Made by a program: the position numbers and the translations under genes. A DNA stretch of 9,480 nucleotides from Deltaproteobacteria bacterium (lineage in GTDB: Bacteria; Desulfobacterota; BSN033; UBA1163). Of this stretch, positions 5,909-9,480 are shown piece by piece. Position 1 is the stretch's first letter. Each line of letters begins with the position of its first letter. The notes beneath the pieces are model-generated. The model had not been told where the DNA came from. It was given only the letters and a program-made list of their open reading frames with translations, and searched no databases. The stretch is from positions 1-9,480 of the forward strand of contig VGSD01000074.1 in the NCBI GenBank assembly GCA_016875155.1. Direction: 5' to 3'.

Positions 5909-6017
5909 CCAGGGTCCATTAACCGCTCAAAGTTCATAGCAATCCTCAAATACAAGCAACTTCTAGCTGGGTCCAGTTAGACACTGCCAGTGGGTCCATC
6001 CTTATTCGGTGGTAGCA
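5909..6017. repeat. Right terminal region with subterminal transposase-site repeats
   Basis: Inverted copies of the left-end motif occur as CCAGGGTCCAT (5909-5919), GCTGGGTCCAG (5966-5976) and AGTGGGTCCAT (5989-5999), followed by the terminus ending GGTAGCA at 6017. The outer two are 23 bases apart, the same spacing as the two outer left-end copies. The stretch 5797-5908 shows no gene or clear structure. Confidence 0.75.
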
Positions 6018-6024
6018 GCAAGTA
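6018..6024. repeat. Target-site duplication, right copy (GCAAGTA)
   Basis: Exact copy of the 7 bases at 1645-1651, directly following the CA terminus of the element. Confidence 0.9.
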
Positions 6025-6252
6025 ATATATCCCTCAAATTACTTCTTGCCTTTTCTGTTTCCCGCCGCAAGGAATCAAAAATGACCTCTAATGAAATCAA
6101 CCCATTACAACTTCAAGGGTGTCCGATACCTTTCCATGCTGAAATACACCTACAACAGTTCATCCTTGGTTCGCCTAGGAGGTTGAGGATTTGTGGAAGT
6201 AATGATGCATCCCGATTCCATAGCAGTGGGGGCGGTCTGCTGCGGCCAATGG
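6025..6252. other. Non-coding stretch, nothing recognised
   Basis: This is the continuation of the intergenic DNA split by the IS21-like insertion, downstream of the 202-aa gene. Reading frames here are short and without a ribosome site or recognisable protein. No convincing terminator hairpin was seen. Confidence 0.6.
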
Positions 6253-6861
6253 TTAGGGCTTGATTGCGAAATATATCACCACATCCTTTGCGATTGCTGC
6301 ACTTTGCCCGACTAAGACTTTCCCTCGTTTTTTTTCGTAACAGTCTATATTAATTGCATCCTCCAATTGTGTGCGCTTCTCTTCTATCCAAGGCTTTCCC
6401 GCTTTGTTGGTCTGATGTTGGTAGAAGGCAAAGACTTCATTGCTCCTTAGCTGAGCCCAAATTGTATGAGCCTCAACGCGAAGTACATGTCTGAAGTCAG
6501 CCTTGCGGGCAGGTTCTAGCCCAATGTCCGGGTCGAGAAAGACAAGGCGGAGTTCAGGCATAAATTGCGCCAGGTATTGGCTTACTTCCGCGTGGTAGGT
6601 TATTCGGTCATCAAAGACCCGATCGAAAACGCTGATCGAGAACTCATTAGGAAGGGCAGAAATGTTGCGGATGTTCCTAAAGTGTGTAAGCACCTGTGGA
6701 GGCAGTGCGGTCTGTTGGCCAGCTATGTCAAGCATTCCAAATTTGCTGGGCCGTAGATAGGCAATCTGGATAATCCTGGATAGATTATACCGCTCTGCTA
6801 ATCGGATAAGCACACCCCATTTTATTAGGTCACGATTGTCAGCGTAGTACTTATCCCGCAT
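6253..6861 (-). CDS. Unrecognised 202-aa protein, downstream of TPR gene
   Basis: The start MRDKYYADNRDLIKWGVLIR looks well formed, and AAGGAG (6878-6873) lies 11 bases ahead of the ATG, a somewhat long spacing. The protein has no signal peptide or membrane segment. A motif LVFLDPDIGLEP at about residues 106-117 is the clearest landmark; it is followed by FYQHQTNKAGKPWIEEKR near 145-163. DP motifs of this kind occur after a beta strand in Rossmann-fold methyltransferases and some nucleases, but the glycine-rich cofactor loop is not evident, so no enzyme class is claimed. I recall similar uncharacterised proteins with the DKYYADNRDL start but cannot name a family. The gene begins 25 bases after the TPR gene stop, so the two are probably co-transcribed. 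Confidence 0.78.
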   Translation of the reverse strand: MRDKYYADNRDLIKWGVLIRLAERYNLSRIIQIAYLRPSKFGMLDIAGQQTALPPQVLTHFRNIRNISALPNEFSISVFDRVFDDRITYHAEVSQYLAQFMPELRLVFLDPDIGLEPARKADFRHVLRVEAHTIWAQLRSNEVFAFYQHQTNKAGKPWIEEKRTQLEDAINIDCYEKKRGKVLVGQSAAIAKDVVIYFAIKP

Positions 6862-6886
6862 CTTTCATCTGGCTCCTTGCCCTAAG

Positions 6887-8095
6887 CTACCAACTAAGAC
6901 CTTTTGCCTTTAGAAGTTCCTGCGCGGGCCTATAACCCAATTTGGCAGCGGTTTTATAATCCTCAATAGCTTGCCCATGTTCACCAAGTTTTTCGTAGGC
7001 AATTCCGCGGCTATAATAGAATTTTGGGAAATCGGGAAACATCTGGATCGCAATATTTAAATCCCTAATGGCCTGTCGATAGTTCCCAATGCGTACATAA
7101 TCCACTCCACGATCGCCGTAGGAAATTGCAGAAACAGGGCCCGGCTCGCTGAGCTCAATGACACTGGTTTCATCCCTAATTGCTTGTCGGTGGTCTCCAA
7201 GTCTCCTATACACAATTGCACGACAAGTATAGGCCGCCACGTATTTGGGGTCGAGTTCGATAACCCTGTCATAATCCTTGATGGCCCGCCGGTAATCCCC
7301 AAGGTCTCTGTAGCTATTTCCTCGGTAAAAATAAGCATTCGTTAATTTGGGGTGGAATTCGATGACCCTATCATAATTACTGATTGCCTGCTGATGATTC
7401 CCGAGGTAGTTGTACATAGCCCCCCGATTAAAATAGGCCAATGCTAATTTAGGATCGAGTTCGATGGCCTTAGTAAAAGCCTTTATTGCTTCTTGTGCCC
7501 TGAAAGCATTTCCTAAAACATATCCCTTAGCAACCCAGTCTGTTGCACTTAATCTATTTACCGCTTCATTGTATTCCCCCAGATTCAGTTTTTCTCCTTT
7601 TGCTGTTTCCAGTTCCTTTTTTAATTTCTCAATTTCCCTTAGCGCCTCATTCGCCTTCTTTCTTGTATCCTCCAACTCTTTTGTCTTTTGGCGGTTCTGC
7701 CGGAATTTGTCAATAGAACTAGCTATCTCCTTTGGGTCTGCAGTTATCTTTCCCTTCAGGTAATATGTTTTGCCATCCCACCTTTCTTCGATCATCTCGG
7801 CACTAACTATGCCACTCGTTAAGATAACGATCTGGTCTTTTTCAATCTGGAAATTTTTAACCTCAGTTTCGCTTTCAAGATAAGTCCCCAATTTCTCTAA
7901 AAGCAATCTCTTGACCTGTTCAAACGCGATTACTCTGCTTGAAAGTTTGCTGTCTGCTTCACTCGCCTGGTAAGTGTATTCTTCGACAAAGACCCTTGTT
8001 TCCGCAGAAGCCAAATTGTTCGAAATCAAAAAAGACAGCAGACCGACTATGCGGATGAGCCCCTTGCGAATTTTAGTTGGAGTTGCCATTTTCAT
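6887..8095 (-). CDS. Secreted TPR-repeat protein with N-terminal FlgT-like domain
   Basis: With the start at 8095 the protein has 402 residues. A signal peptide is clear: basic TKIRKG, hydrophobic core LIRIVGLLSFLI, and an ASA-like cleavage site near residue 31. Residues about 32-120 form a domain (AFEQVKRLLLEKLGTYLESE) reminiscent of FlgT-like/LPP20-type domains. A charged, probably coiled-coil stretch follows at about 135-168, then roughly six TPR units at about 183-388 with typical AIKAFTKAIELDPKLALAYF sequences. TPRs bind partner proteins; a periplasmic scaffold role is inferred. Several in-frame starts (8107, 8095, 8089) are possible, and a TTG at 8155 would overlap the promoter. No homologue function is claimed. 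The 202-aa gene follows after 25 bases. Confidence 0.88.
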   Translation of the reverse strand: MKMATPTKIRKGLIRIVGLLSFLISNNLASAETRVFVEEYTYQASEADSKLSSRVIAFEQVKRLLLEKLGTYLESETEVKNFQIEKDQIVILTSGIVSAEMIEERWDGKTYYLKGKITADPKEIASSIDKFRQNRQKTKELEDTRKKANEALREIEKLKKELETAKGEKLNLGEYNEAVNRLSATDWVAKGYVLGNAFRAQEAIKAFTKAIELDPKLALAYFNRGAMYNYLGNHQQAISNYDRVIEFHPKLTNAYFYRGNSYRDLGDYRRAIKDYDRVIELDPKYVAAYTCRAIVYRRLGDHRQAIRDETSVIELSEPGPVSAISYGDRGVDYVRIGNYRQAIRDLNIAIQMFPDFPKFYYSRGIAYEKLGEHGQAIEDYKTAAKLGYRPAQELLKAKGLSW

Positions 8096-8128
8096 GCATT
8101 CACCCATCCTGTCACTTATAAATTGAAA

Positions 8129-8155
8129 TTTATACCTAATGGCGAGTCTTGTCAA
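8129..8155 (-). promoter_or_regulatory. Possible sigma70-like promoter of the TPR gene
   Basis: On the minus strand a perfect TTGACA (8155-8150) is followed after 15 bases by TATAAA (8134-8129), or after 16 by ATAAAT. The spacing is short of the ideal 17, but the position 34 bases before the likely start at 8095 fits. Confidence 0.45.
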
Positions 8156-8312
8156 ATCTCACTTTCAGGAAGGAAATGTGGTGTCTTCGGACAATATCTG
8201 TTGGGCCAATCTTGGTCATCACAGCTTAATTAAGGATAGGGAGGTTCCTCACGGCGCCAACCTGTACACCGATTACATATATCCTTATGTTCCTTTTTTT
8301 GCTATTTCGTCA

Positions 8313-9010
8313 TCATTGCCGAACATTTTCCCTAACGTAGTCCTCAGCCCAATCAGCTAACTCCCGGCCCTCGATTGTCGGTTTCCCAGTCTGTATGATT
8401 CTATTGAGCCAAGTTTCACTCTTGCGGACGACCTTTCTCCATGTCGATTCTTCCGAAAGAAAATGAACCCGCAGAATTTGCAGAAGAATAGCCGTTGAAA
8501 TAACCAAGAATTTATCCTCCGGAATTCCAAGCTCCATGATGGATGCCAGTTTCCGAATCTTCTTCAGGTCGATGTCAAATTCCTTGGCCATCCGGTCATT
8601 CAGACCAAGGCCTCCCTGCATTTTCTGGAGGGAAAGAATGTCCATGAGCAGGTCTGTCCTTTGTTGCTCTCTTTTTGTTGAGTCTTCTTTTGCCATTGGA
8701 ATAGCGGAGGGATAACTTATTTTATCCGCAAAGCCACCGCCTATTTTTAAAAATCGCATAGGAGCCTCGCCTCGAACACGCATGGGTGATAAAATTGAAC
8801 TCATTATACCTATAGACGCTACCTTCAAATCTGGAAGCACCCTTCCCATGCCATGCCAACCAACCGTCACCAGAGCAGGAACCTTGCGAAGGACAATCTC
8901 CCCTGTGCTCTTATCCTTCTCTTCCCTCTTCTCAACAGCCACGAAACTTGTCAATGTGGAAAGAAGGGAATACTTCTTAGAAGTGGAGTGGGTACGTAGA
9001 AGTGGAGTGG
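8313..9010 (-). CDS. 3' exon of a VIT/VWA-type (inter-alpha-trypsin-inhibitor-like) protein, interrupted by a group II intron
   Basis: The frame reads KKYSLLSTLTSFVAVEKREE, then EIVLRKVPALVTVGWHG. This is the conserved segment after the von Willebrand A domain in bacterial VIT/VWA proteins, where TSFVAVE follows a KY.LLS stretch. A linker follows, then a helical C-terminal region (TDLLMDILSLQKMQGGLGLNDRMAK ... WADDYVRENV-like end). The VIT and VWA domains themselves are absent because they lie beyond the intron, to the right of the window. The exon start at 9010 follows from the predicted intron 3' end. The frame formally stays open into the intron, so automatic annotation may extend it wrongly to 9107. 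A role in cell-surface or secreted protein interaction is inferred from the family only. Confidence 0.72.
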
Positions 9011-9013
9011 GTA
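8978..9013. repeat. 17-bp direct repeat at the intron-exon junction
   Basis: TAGAAGTGGAGTGGGTA occurs at 8978-8994 and 8997-9013, separated by CG, giving a 19-base period. The right copy spans the predicted 3' intron boundary. Confidence 0.9.
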
Positions 9014-9064
9014 GAGTAGGGAGCTGGCGAAGTGGCAAAGGCCCTATCTCCAGCTCCCCCTCAT
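9011..9064 (-). ncRNA. Group II intron domain VI with branch-point adenosine
   Basis: GGGAGCTGG (minus strand 9058-9050) pairs with CCAGCTCCC (9027-9019), and GAG below it can pair with CTC (9016-9014). This leaves a bulged UA whose A at 9017 is the likely branch point, seven bases from the 3' end at 9011. Confidence 0.7.
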
Positions 9065-9065
9065 C

Positions 9066-9099
9066 AAACCGTGCATGCGATTTTCTCGCACACGGCTTT
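9066..9099 (-). ncRNA. Group II intron domain V (catalytic hairpin)
   Basis: The minus strand reads AAGCCGTGTGCGA, then GAAAA, then TCGCATGCACGGTTT. It contains the AGC catalytic triad, a two-base bulge on the 3' side and a capped stem. Size and sequence match domain V of bacterial group II introns. Confidence 0.88.
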
Positions 9100-9103
9100 C
9101 CGA

Positions 9104-9355
9104 TCATCTTCTTCCAGCGGCTTTCGCAGTCTGAGTCCAGGGAGCTGTGGTCGGAATCTTGTATAACCCCAAGTCCCCATAGAGAAACTTCACCGATCGA
9201 TACCCCTTACGCACTTGGCGATGCTTCCGCCGCAGGTAGATGCGCACTCTTTCTTCCAGAAAGCGTTTGACCTTAGCCAAGGGTCGGCTACAATTACCAT
9301 AGTAAAAGTAACCCACCCATCCGCGGGCTAATTCATTGAGCTTCCCAATGACCAC
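9104..9355 (-). pseudogene. C-terminal GIIM segment of a group II intron reverse transcriptase/maturase
   Basis: The frame reads VIGKLNELARGWVGYFYYGN, then SRPLAKVKRFLEERVRIYLR, then KGYRSVKFLYGDLGLYKI, which is the GIIM maturase domain found at the end of these proteins. It stops at TGA 9106-9104, just before domain V, as usual. Upstream the frame meets TAG at 9409-9407. The intervening codons (9356-9406) come from a 17-bp tandem repeat and do not look like maturase. None of the three minus-strand frames from 9410 to 9480 resembles reverse transcriptase. An internal deletion of the maturase is likely, but a frameshift followed by coding sequence further right cannot be excluded. Confidence 0.78.
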
Positions 9356-9364
9356 CTCCGTGCG

Positions 9365-9398
9365 TGAGAGCAGGGACGCCCTGAGAGCAGGGACGCCC
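9365..9398. repeat. 17-bp perfect tandem repeat inside the intron
   Basis: TGAGAGCAGGGACGCCC occurs at 9365-9381 and 9382-9398. Each unit contributes to a small hairpin CAGGG-ACG-CCCTG. The repeat lies exactly where the maturase similarity ends. Confidence 0.92.
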
Positions 9399-9480
9399 TT
9401 AAGATTCTAAGATAGTCACTCAACTAACTGGTAGCCGTTCTCACGCGCAACGCTTTCGCCTCTCTCTACCGAGTATCCAA

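Larger units (their letters stand above)
1652..6017 (+). mobile_element. IS21-like insertion element with extra genes (4,366 bp)
   Basis: The element starts TGTCACCGCCGC and ends, read inward from the right, TGCTACCACCGA. 18 of the first 26 bases agree between the two ends. A perfect 7-bp direct repeat flanks it. Subterminal TGGACCC-type repeats occur at both ends, as expected for IS21 transposase sites. Inside, all on the plus strand, are a zinc-ribbon-like gene, a ParB-like gene, istA (DDE transposase), istB (AAA+ helper ATPase) and a small ORF. Typical IS21 members are about 2-2.5 kb with only istA and istB, so roughly 1.5 kb ahead of istA is extra. It is inserted in the non-coding stretch between the 202-aa gene and the toxin-antitoxin promoter, apparently without breaking a gene. 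The in-frame stop in istA suggests this copy may no longer move on its own. Confidence 0.92.
9011..9480 (-). mobile_element. Group II intron, 3' part (cut by window edge)
   Basis: On the minus strand a maturase GIIM coding end is followed by a domain V hairpin (9099-9066) and a domain VI hairpin (9058-9019). It ends ...CCCTACTCTAC at 9011, a standard AY 3' end. Group II introns are self-splicing retroelements that use their reverse transcriptase/maturase to insert into DNA. Here the intron sits inside a VIT/VWA-type gene. The 5' end (GTGYG) is not in the window. Beyond the GIIM part the maturase frame is not continuous, so this copy may be deleted or degenerate. Confidence 0.82.

Noticed and set aside
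6009..6263. 84-codon plus-strand frame at the right end of the insertion
   Set aside because: It has no Shine-Dalgarno, starts inside the element terminus, and its composition is not protein-like.
6565..6756. 63-codon frame opposite the 202-aa gene
   Set aside because: It is an antisense shadow of a better-supported gene.
7260..7440. Repeated DNA in the TPR region as a CRISPR or separate repeat array
   Set aside because: The similarity is imperfect with a 34-codon (102-base) period and reflects the TPR protein repeats.
8313..9107. 264-codon reading frame taken as one intact gene
   Set aside because: Its first ~33 codons are intron domain V and VI sequence. Only the part from 9010 leftward resembles the VIT/VWA family.
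8782..9270. 162-codon plus-strand frame
   Set aside because: It is antisense to the exon, intron domains V/VI and maturase, and does not resemble a protein.

Overview
The window looks like an accessory, mobile-element-rich stretch of a Gram-negative chromosome. The flanking genes are moderately AT-rich. They include a REP-associated tyrosine transposase (RAYT), a UPF0175/DUF3368 toxin-antitoxin pair, a secreted TPR protein with an N-terminal domain of a type common in Desulfobacterota, and a VIT/VWA-type protein. Together these suggest a deltaproteobacterial (Desulfobacterota-like) or related environmental genome. That is inference from family associations; no marker gene is present.

Left part (1-1651): all genes are on the minus strand. 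A sigma70-like promoter at 1379-1407 drives an antitoxin (UPF0175), which overlaps a DUF3368 PIN-like toxin by 4 bases. A small unrecognised gene follows (238-510), whose tail looks overwritten by the leading edge of a RAYT element. The RAYT gene runs off the left edge and has a near-perfect promoter placed so that its mRNA would be leaderless.

Centre (1652-6017): a complete insertion of an IS21-like element of 4,366 bp, bounded by a perfect 7-bp target duplication (GCAAGTA), 5'-TG...CA-3' termini and subterminal TGGACCC repeats. IS21 elements usually carry only istA and istB. Here four or five genes lie on the plus strand in one direction: a small Cys4 zinc-ribbon-like protein, a ParB-like protein, the DDE transposase IstA, the ATPase IstB, and a 56-codon ORF after istB. 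istA carries an in-frame amber codon after its catalytic core. A 72-bp tandem duplication lies just in front of the ParB-like gene. This extended element is the most notable system in the window.

Right part (6018-9480): minus strand again. A secreted TPR protein (6887-8095) is followed 25 bp later by an unrecognised 202-aa protein (6253-6861). Further right is the 3' exon of a VIT/VWA-type gene (8313-9010), interrupted by a group II intron. Intron domains V and VI and the C-terminal GIIM part of its maturase are visible; the rest of the maturase is not in frame, and the 5' end of the intron and of the host gene lie beyond the window.

No rRNA, tRNA or CRISPR array was seen.
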